A DNA stretch of 60,790 nucleotides from contig NZ_JBQCYD010000011.1 in the NCBI RefSeq assembly GCF_052088025.1, positions 1 through 60,790 of the forward strand, read 5' to 3'. The DNA comes from Anaeromonas sp052088025. GTDB lineage: Bacteria; Bacillota; Clostridia; Tissierellales; SIT17. The translations under genes were made by a program, and so were the position numbers. Of this stretch, positions 52,742-60,790 are shown in pieces (position 1 is the first letter of the stretch; each line of letters starts with the position of its first letter). The notes beneath the pieces are model-generated. The model had not been told where the DNA came from, made no database searches, and saw only the letters and a list, made by a program, of their open reading frames with translations.

Positions 52742-53014
52742 ATGGAATCAAAAACTATTGTAGTAAAAAATAAAATAGGTCTTCATGCAAGGCCTGCTGC
52801 CTTATTTGTTCAAACAGCAAGTAAATTTTTAAGTAGTATATACGTAGAAAAAAATGATAGAAAAGTTAATGCTAAAAGCATAATGGGTATAATGGCACTT
52901 GGAGTAAGCCAGGGTGATGAAATAACCATATATGCAAAAGGAGAAGATGAAATAAAGGCAATTGAAGAATTAGAAGATTTATTATTAAATAAATTAGAAG
53001 AAGAATATGCCTAG
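52742..53014 (+). CDS. ptsH: HPr phosphocarrier protein
   Basis: A 90-residue HPr. His15 (GLHARPAALFVQ) is the EI/PTS phosphorylation site and Ser46 (NAKSIMGIMALG) is the HprK site; both are present. Bacillus Crh, which occupies this same place after whiA, lacks His15, so this protein is a true HPr by sequence although it sits at the crh position. It should carry phosphate for sugar uptake and, when Ser46 is phosphorylated, act in carbon catabolite control. GAGGAG within the end of whiA is its ribosome binding site. A terminator follows. Confidence 0.95.
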   Translation: MESKTIVVKNKIGLHARPAALFVQTASKFLSSIYVEKNDRKVNAKSIMGIMALGVSQGDEITIYAKGEDEIKAIEELEDLLLNKLEEEYA

Positions 53015-53040
53015 CAATAGAAGTTATAAATATAATAAAG

Positions 53041-53068
53041 TAGATAGTAAATATACTATCTATTTTTT
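53041..53068 (+). terminator. Intrinsic terminator between HPr and dnaE
   Basis: TAGATAGTA (53041-53049), the loop AATA and TACTATCTA (53054-53062), followed by T6. Confidence 0.88.
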
Positions 53069-53091
53069 GATTTAAAGAGGTGAAAAATCAT

Positions 53092-56000
53092 ATGAAAAAA
53101 TTTACACATTTACATCTCCACACAGAATACAGTCTTTTAGATGGTGCATCTAGAATGGATAAGCTGATGGATAAGGTAGAAGAATTAGGTATGGAAAGTG
53201 TTGCTATAACAGATCATGGTGTAATGTATGGGGTTGTAGATTTTTATAAACAAGCAAAGAAAAGAGGTATAAAACCAATATTAGGTTGTGAAGTATATAT
53301 CTCTCATGGAGATTACAAGAGGAAAGATAAGGATAAGGATAAAAGTCAATATCATCTAGTACTGCTTGCAGAAAATAATACAGGTTATAAAAATTTAATA
53401 AAAATAGTATCAGAAGGTTTCGTAAGTGGATTTTACTATAAACCAAGAGTAGACTTTAATGTTTTAGAAAAATATAAGGAAGGAATTATAATATTAAGTG
53501 GATGTCTTGGTGGAGAAATACAAAAGGCACTAGCTAATTCTGAGTATGATAAGGCATATAATGTAGCTAAAAAATATCGTGATACATTTGGAGCTGAAAA
53601 TTACTTCCTTGAATTGCAAGATCATGGAATAAAAATGCAAAAAAAAGTAAATCAAGAGATTATAAAATTAAGTGATGAATTAAAGATAGCTTTAGTTGCA
53701 ACAAATGATGTGCATTATGTAGAAAAAGAAGATGCAAAATTTCATGATGTATTACTATGTATTCAAACTGGCAAAACTATAGATGAAGAAAAAAGAATGA
53801 AATTTCCATCAGACGATTTTTATCTTAAATCATATGATGAAATGGCAGAAATTTTTCCAAACAGATTAGATGCATTAGATAATACTTTTAAAATAGCGCA
53901 AAGATGCAATGTAGAATTAGACTTTGATACCCTTCATTTGCCAGAATTTGATGTACCAGATACCTATACAAATGAAGAGTATTTTGAAAAACTTTGCTAT
54001 GATGGTTTGGAAAAAAGATATGAAAATATAACAAGTGAAATAAGAGAAAGACTAGAATATGAAATAAAGGTTATAGAAGATATGGGATATGTAGATTACT
54101 TTCTTATAGTATGGGATTTTATAAGATATGCAAAAGAAAATGATATCATGGTAGGTCCTGGAAGAGGATCAGCAGCCGGTAGTTTAGTAAGTTATACTCT
54201 TGAAATAATAGATATTGATCCTATAAAATACAATCTTATATTTGAAAGATTCCTAAACCCTGAAAGAGTTACCATGCCTGATGTGGATATTGATTTTTGC
54301 TATGAAAGACGTGAAGAGGTTATAGACTATGTAGTAGAAAAATACGGTTCTGATAGAGTTGCTCAAATAGTTACATTTGGTACAATGGCAGCTCGTGGAG
54401 CTATAAGAGATGTAGGTCGTGCACTTGATATATCCTATTCCCAAGTGGATTATATTGCAAAGCAAATTCCTACAGAACTTGGAATAACCATAGATAAAGC
54501 TTTAACTATGAATAAAAAATTAAAAGAAACTTATGATAATGATATAACTATAAAAAGACTTATTGATACAGCAAGACAAGTAGAAGGTATGCCAAGGCAC
54601 ACTTCAACTCATGCAGCAGGTGTTGTAATATCAAAAAATCCTGTAACAGAATATGTGCCACTTTCAAGAAACAATGATTCTATAATAACTCAATTTACAA
54701 TGACGGAACTTGAAGAACTTGGAATGCTCAAGATGGATTTTTTAGGACTTAGAAATCTAACTGTAATAAGAGATGCTAAAAGCTTGATAGAAAAAATACA
54801 TGATAAAAAAATTGACTTTAGTAATTCTAATTTTGATGATAAAAAGGTATATAAAATGTTTCAGGAAGCCAATACATTAGGAGTATTTCAATTTGAAAGT
54901 CCTGGTATGAGACAATTTTTAAAAGAACTAAAACCTACAGAATTTGAAAATATTGTAGCGGCAAATTCTCTTTTTAGACCAGGGCCTATGAGACAAATTC
55001 CAAGATATATAGAAAATAAAACTCATCCAGAAAAGATTGACTATACTCATCCTATCCTAGAATCAACACTTCAAGTAACATACGGGTGTATGGTCTATCA
55101 GGAGCAGGTTATGCAGATTGTACGTGATGTAGGTGGATATTCTATGGGTCGATCTGACCTTGTTCGTCGTGCTATGAGTAAAAAGAAGATGGATGTAATG
55201 GAAGAGGAAAGAAAAAACTTTATATATGGGAAAACTGATGAAAATGGAAATATTGAGATACAAGGTGCTATTAGGAATGGAGTAGATGAAAAATCAGCAA
55301 ATAAAATCTATGATGAAATGATAGATTTTGCCAATTATGCCTTCAATAAATCACATTCTGCTGCCTATGCTGTACTTGCATATCAAACAGCATGGCTTAA
55401 ATACTATTATCCTATAGAATTTATGGCAGCATTACTAACAAGCGTAATGGGGAGCACTAGTAGTATATCTTTATATATACAAGAATGTAGACGACTTAAA
55501 ATAGAAGTTTTATCGCCTGATGTAAATGAAAGTTATTCTAAATTTACAGTAGCCAAAGGTAAAATTAGATTTGGCTTAGCTGCAATTAAAAATGTAGGGC
55601 GTCCACTTATAGAAGCAATAGTTAAAACTAGAAAAGAAAACGGAGAATTTTTATCACTTACAGATTTTTGCATACGAATAGAAAATCAATCTTTAAATAA
55701 AAGAGCATTAGAAAGCCTTATAAAAGCAGGAGCATTTGATTCTATAAAGGGCAATAGAGCACAACTCTTAGCTATTTATGAAAGAGTATTAGAAGGAGTT
55801 GTACAAGATAAAAAGAAAAACATAAAGGGTCAATACAATATGTTTATAGATTCAAATAAAAGTGATAAAGATGATAAAAATGATATTAAAACAGACATAT
55901 TACCAGATATAAAGGAATTTCCAGAAAAAACTTTACTATCAATGGAAAAAGAAATTATGGGTATATATGTAAGCGGACATCCACTTTCTTCATACGGAGA

Positions 56001-56541
56001 AACATTAAATAATGTATCTTCATTAAATACTGTTGAATTAAAGCAAATAACTAAAGATGAAACAAATATAAGGATTGGTGGAATAATAATATCAAAGAAG
56101 AATAAAATAACTAAAAACAATAATATGATGGCCTTTGCGACACTTGAAGATTTATTAGGAACAGTAGAACTTATAATATTTCCCAAGATTTATGATAGAT
56201 TTATGAAGTTTATAGAAGAAGATATGATAGTTACAGTAGAGGGTAAGTTGTCTGTAGATGATGATGATACAAAAATCATTTGTAATTCTATAACCCCTCT
56301 TGTAAAAAATAAAAATAAAAAATTATATCTCAAAATATCCAAAGATAAGGATGTAAGTATATTAAACAATATAAAAAAAACATTGAGTAAATACAAGGGA
56401 GATATACCTGTGTATGTATATTTTGAAAAAGATAAAAAAACTGTGATGGCTGAAAGGGATTTTTGGGTAGAAATAAATACTAATCAAATAATAAAAGATT
56501 TAGAAGATATTTTAGGTGAAGATTCAGTGAAATTAAAATAA
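53092..56541 (+). CDS. dnaE: DNA polymerase III subunit alpha (DnaE type)
   Basis: A 1149-residue replicative polymerase. The N-terminal PHP domain (HLHLHTEYSLLDGASRMDKL; ITDHGVMYG) is followed by the polymerase core with PGRGSAAGSLVSY and the catalytic aspartates in MPDVDIDFCYERR, the fingers (FNKSHSAAYAVLAYQTAWLK), helix-hairpin-helix (FDSIKGNRAQL) and a C-terminal OB domain (IRIGGIIISKKNKITKNNNM). There is no proofreading exonuclease insert, so it is DnaE rather than PolC. The start ATG 53092 is chosen over GTG 53080, which lies in GAGGTG. The order dnaE-pfkA-pyk is common in Firmicutes. Confidence 0.97.
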   Translation: MKKFTHLHLHTEYSLLDGASRMDKLMDKVEELGMESVAITDHGVMYGVVDFYKQAKKRGIKPILGCEVYISHGDYKRKDKDKDKSQYHLVLLAENNTGYKNLIKIVSEGFVSGFYYKPRVDFNVLEKYKEGIIILSGCLGGEIQKALANSEYDKAYNVAKKYRDTFGAENYFLELQDHGIKMQKKVNQEIIKLSDELKIALVATNDVHYVEKEDAKFHDVLLCIQTGKTIDEEKRMKFPSDDFYLKSYDEMAEIFPNRLDALDNTFKIAQRCNVELDFDTLHLPEFDVPDTYTNEEYFEKLCYDGLEKRYENITSEIRERLEYEIKVIEDMGYVDYFLIVWDFIRYAKENDIMVGPGRGSAAGSLVSYTLEIIDIDPIKYNLIFERFLNPERVTMPDVDIDFCYERREEVIDYVVEKYGSDRVAQIVTFGTMAARGAIRDVGRALDISYSQVDYIAKQIPTELGITIDKALTMNKKLKETYDNDITIKRLIDTARQVEGMPRHTSTHAAGVVISKNPVTEYVPLSRNNDSIITQFTMTELEELGMLKMDFLGLRNLTVIRDAKSLIEKIHDKKIDFSNSNFDDKKVYKMFQEANTLGVFQFESPGMRQFLKELKPTEFENIVAANSLFRPGPMRQIPRYIENKTHPEKIDYTHPILESTLQVTYGCMVYQEQVMQIVRDVGGYSMGRSDLVRRAMSKKKMDVMEEERKNFIYGKTDENGNIEIQGAIRNGVDEKSANKIYDEMIDFANYAFNKSHSAAYAVLAYQTAWLKYYYPIEFMAALLTSVMGSTSSISLYIQECRRLKIEVLSPDVNESYSKFTVAKGKIRFGLAAIKNVGRPLIEAIVKTRKENGEFLSLTDFCIRIENQSLNKRALESLIKAGAFDSIKGNRAQLLAIYERVLEGVVQDKKKNIKGQYNMFIDSNKSDKDDKNDIKTDILPDIKEFPEKTLLSMEKEIMGIYVSGHPLSSYGETLNNVSSLNTVELKQITKDETNIRIGGIIISKKNKITKNNNMMAFATLEDLLGTVELIIFPKIYDRFMKFIEEDMIVTVEGKLSVDDDDTKIICNSITPLVKNKNKKLYLKISKDKDVSILNNIKKTLSKYKGDIPVYVYFEKDKKTVMAERDFWVEINTNQIIKDLEDILGEDSVKLK

Positions 56542-56617
56542 ATCTTACTTTAATAAATATATAAATATGGTATAATAACAATTGATAAATATGAAATAAT
56601 TTTCTTGGAGGTAAGTC

Positions 56618-56809
56618 ATGTGGACAGCAGTTCATATAATTGAAGGAGAAAAAAGAACTTTAGAATTAAAAGAAAAATTAATTAAAGAAGGCTTTTTAAT
56701 AAAAATCAAACCCTTTGCAAAAGAAGGAGATATAATGAATTATAAAATTATGACACCAGAATTTGAAGCTAATGAAGTCTATAAAGTTATAATTGATTTA
56801 GGATATTAG
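56618..56809 (+). CDS. Small conserved protein between dnaE and pfkA
   Basis: A 63-residue protein starting MWTAVHIIEGEKRTLELKEK and ending NEVYKVIIDLGY, with alternating strands and helices and no membrane segment. Similar small proteins are found at this place in many Clostridia; their function is not known. The fold pattern resembles DUF2007-type ferredoxin-like domains. Strong TTGGAGG before the ATG, and TATAAT-like sequence about 50 bases upstream suggests its own promoter. Confidence 0.8.
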   Translation: MWTAVHIIEGEKRTLELKEKLIKEGFLIKIKPFAKEGDIMNYKIMTPEFEANEVYKVIIDLGY

Positions 56810-56884
56810 AAAAATAAATTAAATTAATTTTTAAATATTGTGGGTCATATTTAGTCCCTGGCGGCTAAAGTTGAGGAGGTAAAG

Positions 56885-57844
56885 ATGAAAACTATAGGAG
56901 TCTTAACAAGTGGAGGAGATGCTCCAGGTATGAATGCAGCTATAAGAGCTGTTGTAAGAACAGCTATTTATAACGGTGTTAGAGTATTAGGTATAAAACA
57001 AGGATATAATGGACTAATAAATGGTGATATCAGAGAAATGGAATTATCATCTGTTGCAGATATAATCCATAGAGGTGGTACTAAACTTAGGACTGCTAGA
57101 AGTGAAGAGTTTAAAACTGAAGAAGGAAGAAAAAAAGCATTAAATATTTTAGAGGTATTTGGTATAGATGGATTAGTAGTAATAGGAGGAGATGGTTCAT
57201 TTAAAGGTGCTCAAAAATTAAATGAAATGGGTCTACCTACTATTGGAATACCTGGAACAATTGATAATGATTTAGGTTACACTGATTATACAATTGGATT
57301 TGATACTGCAGTAAATACAGTTTTAGATGCAGTGAGTAAATTAAGAGATACTTCAACTTCTCATGGAAGAGCAAATATTATCGAAGTAATGGGAAGGCAT
57401 TGTGGAGACATAGCACTATATTCAGGACTTGCAGGTGGGGCTGAATCTGTTATAATTCCGGAAGTCGGATATGAAGTAGATAGTGTGTGTAAAAAACTTC
57501 TACAAGGTAAAAATAGAGGTAAATTACACAGTATAATAATGATTGCTGAAGGCGTAGGTAATGCAGTGCAATTAGGAAAAGAAATTGAAGAAAAAACAGG
57601 TATAGAAACTAGAGTTACAGTACTAGGTCATATTCAAAGAGGTGGAAGCCCTACAGCAAATGATAGAATACTTGCAAGCAAAATGGGTGCTGAAGCAGTA
57701 AACTTACTTTTAAAAGGTGAAACATGCAAGGTTGTGGGTATAAAAGACAACAAGATAATAAGTATGAATACTTATGAAGCATTAAAGGTTAAGAGTCATT
57801 TAGATGAAGAAATGTATACTTTAACTAAAATATTATCTATTTAA
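56885..57844 (+). CDS. pfkA: ATP-dependent 6-phosphofructokinase
   Basis: A 319-residue glycolytic kinase making fructose 1,6-bisphosphate. It has LTSGGDAPGMNAAIRAVVR (ATP), VVIGGDGSFKGA, the catalytic TIDNDLGYTDYTIGFDTAV, EVMGRHCGDIA and GHIQRGGSPTANDR. The Gly after GGD (GGDGS) marks the ATP-using form, not the pyrophosphate form. GAGGAGG before the ATG. pyk follows 13 bases later, as in many Firmicutes, and class III FBPase at 5.4 kb provides the reverse step. Confidence 0.97.
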   Translation: MKTIGVLTSGGDAPGMNAAIRAVVRTAIYNGVRVLGIKQGYNGLINGDIREMELSSVADIIHRGGTKLRTARSEEFKTEEGRKKALNILEVFGIDGLVVIGGDGSFKGAQKLNEMGLPTIGIPGTIDNDLGYTDYTIGFDTAVNTVLDAVSKLRDTSTSHGRANIIEVMGRHCGDIALYSGLAGGAESVIIPEVGYEVDSVCKKLLQGKNRGKLHSIIMIAEGVGNAVQLGKEIEEKTGIETRVTVLGHIQRGGSPTANDRILASKMGAEAVNLLLKGETCKVVGIKDNKIISMNTYEALKVKSHLDEEMYTLTKILSI

Positions 57845-57857
57845 TAGGAGTGATTTG

Positions 57858-59615
57858 ATGAAACGAACGAAGATTGTATGTACATTAGGGCCAGCAACAG
57901 ATGATGAAGAAATATTAACAAGTCTTATAAAGAACGGATTAAATGTTGCCAGACAAAACTTTTCTCATGGTGATCATTCTGAACATAAAAACAGAATGAA
58001 TTTAACTAAAAAAGTAAGAGAAAAATTAAACTTACCTATAGCTATCATGCTTGATACTAAGGGTCCAGAAATAAGAACTAGAAACTTTAAAAATGATAGT
58101 GTTATATTAAAAGAAGATCAGGAATACATGATAACTACTAAAGATATGTTAGGTGATGAAAATATAGGAGCTATAACATATGAAGATCTTCCTCAAGATA
58201 TAAATGTAGGAGATAAGATATTAATAGATGATGGATTGATTGAACTTCAAGTTCTAGAAGTAGTAAATAATACAGATATAAAGTGCAAAGTTTTAAATGG
58301 TGGAGAGGTTAAAAACAAAAAAGGTGTAAATGTTCCAGGAGTAAAAATAAACTTACCTGCTATAACAGAAAAAGATAAATCTGATATTGAATTTGGTATA
58401 AGAAATGGAATAGATTTTATAGCAGCATCATTTGTAAGAAAAGCTTCAGATGTACTTGCTATAAGGGAGATATTAGAAGATCATGATGCAGGAGATATTG
58501 AAATAATATCTAAAATAGAAAATCAAGAAGGCGTAGATAATATAGATAGAATAATTGAAGTATCTGATGGAATAATGGTAGCACGTGGAGATTTAGGAGT
58601 AGAAATCCCTGCAGAAGAAGTGCCTTTAGTCCAAAAAATGATGATAAGAAAATGTAATCTAGCAGGAAAACCTGTTATAACTGCAACTCAAATGCTGGAT
58701 TCAATGATGAGAAATCCTAGACCAACTAGAGCAGAAGTTACAGATGTTGCAAATGCAATACTAGATGGAACAGATGCAATAATGTTATCAGGGGAAACAG
58801 CAGCAGGTAAATATCCTATAGAAGCAGTAGAAACCATGAAAAACATTGCTATAAAGACAGAAGGGTCTATAGATTATAAGGGAAGAGTACAATCTAATAC
58901 TATATTACCTGAAATAAGCATAACAAATGCCATAAGTCATGCAACGTGTACTACTGCAGAAGACTTAGGCGCTCAAGCTATTATAACAGCTACAGCTTCA
59001 GGTTACACTGCAAGAGCTGTATCAAAGTTTAGACCAAATGCTCCAATAATAGCAGTTACAACATCAGAAAGAGTTAGAAGAAAGCTTAATTTAGTGTGGG
59101 GAATACACTCACTTATTGCAAATGAATCTCTAAATACAGATGATATTATAGATGAATCTGTAACAACAGCTCTTGAAAATAAATATATAGAGAATGGAGA
59201 TTTAGTAGTGATAACAGCAGGTGTCCCTGTAGGAAAATCAGGATCTACTAATTTATTAAAAGTTCATACCGTGGGGGAGATTGTATTGAGAGGAACTGGA
59301 ATAGGAGATAGAAGTGCAATAGGAAATGTTTGTATTATAAATAATAAAGAAGATGCAGAAAAGAAATTTAAAGAAGGCGATATTTTAGTTGCAAATAGTA
59401 CAGATAGAGATATTGTCCCTTTCATGGAAAAATCAGCAGCTATTATCACAGAAAAAGGTGGGCTTACTTCTCATGCAGCAGTAGTTGGACTTAATATAGA
59501 AAAACCTGTAATAGTAGGAGTGGAAAATGCATTAGAAGAACTTAAAGATGGAGAACTTATAACTGTAGATAGTATAAGAGGCTTCATATACAGAGGAAAA
59601 GCAAGAGTATTATAA
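57858..59615 (+). CDS. pyk: Pyruvate kinase with C-terminal PEP-utilising domain
   Basis: A 585-residue enzyme turning PEP and ADP into pyruvate and ATP. Core motifs are KIVCTLGPATDDEE, MLDTKGPEIRT, ISKIENQEGVDNID and the signature TATQMLDSMMRNPRPTRAEV. Beyond the usual ~470 residues there is a PEP-utiliser/phosphohistidine-like domain with ITEKGGLTSHAAVVGLNIEK, as found in Bacillus and many Clostridia. The start ATG 57858 is chosen over TTG 57855 for its spacing to AGGAG. It is the end of the pfkA-pyk operon. Confidence 0.97.
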   Translation: MKRTKIVCTLGPATDDEEILTSLIKNGLNVARQNFSHGDHSEHKNRMNLTKKVREKLNLPIAIMLDTKGPEIRTRNFKNDSVILKEDQEYMITTKDMLGDENIGAITYEDLPQDINVGDKILIDDGLIELQVLEVVNNTDIKCKVLNGGEVKNKKGVNVPGVKINLPAITEKDKSDIEFGIRNGIDFIAASFVRKASDVLAIREILEDHDAGDIEIISKIENQEGVDNIDRIIEVSDGIMVARGDLGVEIPAEEVPLVQKMMIRKCNLAGKPVITATQMLDSMMRNPRPTRAEVTDVANAILDGTDAIMLSGETAAGKYPIEAVETMKNIAIKTEGSIDYKGRVQSNTILPEISITNAISHATCTTAEDLGAQAIITATASGYTARAVSKFRPNAPIIAVTTSERVRRKLNLVWGIHSLIANESLNTDDIIDESVTTALENKYIENGDLVVITAGVPVGKSGSTNLLKVHTVGEIVLRGTGIGDRSAIGNVCIINNKEDAEKKFKEGDILVANSTDRDIVPFMEKSAAIITEKGGLTSHAAVVGLNIEKPVIVGVENALEELKDGELITVDSIRGFIYRGKARVL

Positions 59616-59616
59616 A

Positions 59617-59640
59617 GATGTCGAGGACTTTTCCTCGGCT
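59617..59640 (+). terminator. Hairpin after pyk, possibly a weak terminator
   Basis: TCGAGGA (59621-59627) pairs with TCCTCGG (59632-59638). The following TCTTATT is a poor T tract, so readthrough into the thioesterase gene is plausible. Confidence 0.45.
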
Positions 59641-59679
59641 CTTATTCATTAAGATCTTGTATAGATTTTGGAGGTAATT

Positions 59680-60105
59680 ATGAAGAATAAATGCACAATA
59701 AGAGCTAGATACAGTGAAACAGATCAAATGGGAGTAATTTATCATGCTAATTATTTTAATTGGTTTGAAATAGGTAGAACATCCTTTTTTAGATCTTTAG
59801 GATATGATTATAAAAAATTAGAAAATCAAGGTGTGCTATTGCCAGTAATAGATGTAGGATGTATTTATAAGATATCTGCTAAGTATGATGATGAAATAAT
59901 AATAGAAACATACGTTCAAAAGCTTAAAGGTGTAAGAATTAAATATGGATATAATATAATAAGAAAAGAAGATAATATACTTTTAGCTAAAGGATATACA
60001 CTTCATGCATTTGTAGATAAAGAATTAAATCCTATTAACTTTAAAAAGAAATATAATGAATTATGGAATAGTTTAAATGACTCTATAGAAGAGGAGTTAA
60101 AATAA
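59680..60105 (+). CDS. Hotdog-fold acyl-CoA thioesterase (YbgC/4HBT type)
   Basis: A 141-residue thioesterase. The active-site block is RYSETDQMGVIYHANYFNWF, with Asp and the Tyr/His positions of the 4-hydroxybenzoyl-CoA thioesterase family, followed by the Glu of FEIGR. It should hydrolyse an acyl-CoA or acyl-ACP; the substrate is unknown. The start ATG 59680 is chosen because GGAGG lies just upstream and within the longer alternative from 59668. Its stop overlaps the next ATG by one base. Confidence 0.9.
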   Translation: MKNKCTIRARYSETDQMGVIYHANYFNWFEIGRTSFFRSLGYDYKKLENQGVLLPVIDVGCIYKISAKYDDEIIIETYVQKLKGVRIKYGYNIIRKEDNILLAKGYTLHAFVDKELNPINFKKKYNELWNSLNDSIEEELK

Positions 60106-60506
60106 TGCTTGGAAAACTAATATTGTTATTTACTATAATACCTATAGTAGAATTATTTTTGCTTTTTAAAATAGCAGAGATAACATCTGGACTTACAACT
60201 ATATTATTAGTAATATTAACTGGGATTCTTGGAGCATACCTTGCAAAATCTGAAGGTAGACTTATATTAATGAGAATAAAAACAGATTTAAATAGAGGAC
60301 AAATGCCTGCAAATGAACTTATAAATGGCTTATGTGTACTAGTTGGAGGAGCACTTTTATTAACTCCAGGTATAATAACAGACATAATAGGATTTTCTTT
60401 AGTAATACCTTTAACTAGGATGGCATTTAAAAGGTATATAAAAGCAAAGTTTAGTGAAAAGATTAGAAGTGGTCAAGTGAATTTTTATTATAGAGATGAT
60501 GATTAA
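60105..60506 (+). CDS. fxsA: FxsA family membrane protein
   Basis: A 133-residue FxsA-like protein with hydrophobic segments ILLFTIIPIVELFLLFKIAE, GLTTILLVILTGILGAYLA and VLVGGALLLTPGIITDIIGF; the motif LLLTPGIITDIIGF and the N-terminal E of VELFLL are family-specific. E. coli FxsA can relieve exclusion of phage T7 by F plasmids when overexpressed; its ordinary role is unknown. It is translationally coupled to the thioesterase gene (TAATG overlap) with GAGGAG nine bases before the ATG. Confidence 0.9.
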   Translation: MLGKLILLFTIIPIVELFLLFKIAEITSGLTTILLVILTGILGAYLAKSEGRLILMRIKTDLNRGQMPANELINGLCVLVGGALLLTPGIITDIIGFSLVIPLTRMAFKRYIKAKFSEKIRSGQVNFYYRDDD

Positions 60507-60564
60507 AAAAAATAAAATAGGCAATAATTTTCATATACTAGGTTTGGCAACCATTCTAAACTTT

Positions 60565-60591
60565 AAGCATACATTTTGGTATGCTTTTTTT
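60565..60591 (+). terminator. Intrinsic terminator after fxsA
   Basis: AAGCATAC (60565-60572) pairs with GTATGCTT (60579-60586) and is followed by T run to 60591. Confidence 0.9.
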
Positions 60592-60592
60592 G

Positions 60593-60621
60593 TTGACAAA
60601 ATACCAAGTTTATGCAATAAT
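60593..60621 (+). promoter_or_regulatory. Possible promoter with no gene inside the window
   Basis: TTGACA (60593-60598), a 17-base spacer and AATAAT (60616-60621). The 169 bases beyond hold no open frame of note, only an inverted repeat and an IS-like end. Confidence 0.55.
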
Positions 60622-60654
60622 GTGTATAACTATGAGAAGAATTTATAATTAATA

Positions 60655-60708
60655 AACTTTTATATTATATGAATCTTATTAGCATTTATCTAATATAATA
60701 TAAAAGTT
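60655..60708. repeat. 16-bp perfect inverted repeat in a leader-like region
   Basis: AACTTTTATATTATAT (60655-60670) and ATATAATATAAAAGTT (60693-60708) are exact reverse complements with a 22-base loop, about 34 bases after a promoter-like sequence. There is no T tract after it. It may be an RNA hairpin or an operator. Confidence 0.7.
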
Positions 60709-60736
60709 ATAAATATAACTTATACCTTCATTTAAT

Positions 60737-60790
60737 GGTTCTTTGTCAACTAGTGTTGTTAGAGAAAAATGAAACATTTTAATTGAGAAT
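60737..60790. mobile_element. Possible terminal inverted repeat of an ISL3-type insertion sequence, cut by the window end
   Basis: GGTTCTTTGTCAACTAGTGT followed by TG resembles, from memory, the terminal repeats of ISL3-family elements (GG-TCTTTG-CAA... form). If so, the element extends beyond the window and transposase is not included. The window ending here would fit an assembly break in a repeated element. No second end or target duplication can be seen. Confidence 0.4.

Noticed and set aside
56822..56884. A riboswitch-like GC-richer patch before pfkA (TCCCTGGCGGCTAAAG)
   Set aside because: Too short for any known aptamer; it is a spacer leading to GAGGAGG.
1..60790. CRISPR arrays, tRNA or rRNA genes and prophage genes
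   Set aside because: No regularly spaced repeats, cloverleaf sequences, rRNA motifs or phage structural genes were seen; the encapsulin is phage-capsid-like only in fold and is paired with its ferritin cargo.

Overview
This is 60.8 kb of A+T-rich chromosomal DNA from a low-G+C Gram-positive anaerobe (Firmicutes; Clostridia/Tissierellia type by gene content and order). The evidence for this is pyruvate:ferredoxin oxidoreductase, a flavodiiron protein, formate-THF ligase with cyclodeaminase, class III fructose-bisphosphatase, HPr kinase, AGGAGG/GAGGTG ribosome binding sites and frequent TTG/GTG starts. A GerS-like lipoprotein gene beside alanine racemase suggests a spore former. No rRNA, tRNA or CRISPR array was seen. 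The stretch is mostly core genome and may be a complete contig, since its right end looks like the tip of an insertion sequence.

Layout. 0-5.3 kb: YbjQ-like protein, flavodiiron protein, cation efflux, CorA, a metallophosphoesterase and a cytoplasmic beta-lactamase-fold protein. 5.4-8.7 kb: fructose-bisphosphatase, then an encapsulated ferritin and its encapsulin shell. 8.7-11.4 kb (minus strand): methionine importer metN-metI-metQ behind a consensus promoter and a SAM-I riboswitch; metQ has a frameshift. 11.5-19.3 kb: RecX, a heterodimeric ABC exporter, an ICMT-like methyltransferase with a phytoene-desaturase-like oxidoreductase, two unknown proteins and a CBS-pair protein. 19.4-22.8 kb: GerS-like lipoprotein, alanine racemase, MazEF, a PrcB-domain protein and a tiny remnant of a Lon-like gene. 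22.8-29.2 kb: orphan sugar-ABC ATPase, PucR-type regulator, ftsEX with an M23 peptidase, and a C-terminal processing protease.

29.3-39.5 kb: uvrB behind a LexA box, uvrA, two inward-facing membrane-protein genes, then uvrC, hprK and a ROK glucokinase. 39.6-45.5 kb: PFOR, and on the minus strand fhs and fchA. 45.7-53.0 kb: murB-rapZ-yvcK, a decayed histidine kinase, an antisense M42 peptidase, then Nudix-whiA-HPr. 53.1-60.5 kb: dnaE, a 63-aa conserved protein, pfkA, pyk, a thioesterase and an FxsA-like protein.

The genes form a coherent central-carbon and control set. pfkA/pyk and fbp oppose each other, PFOR takes the pyruvate, and HPr (His15 and Ser46 both present) with HprK and YvcK/RapZ supplies regulation. 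FtsEX plus the coiled-coil M23 protein is a wall-hydrolase activation module. UvrABC and RecX belong to DNA repair.

I did not find a clearly undescribed system. The most notable items are the encapsulin/ferritin pair, a membrane-GNAT fusion next to a membrane PH-like protein inside the uvr cluster, two genes with one-base A-run frameshifts (one also lacking its phosphoacceptor domain), the Lon remnant and the IS-like right terminus.
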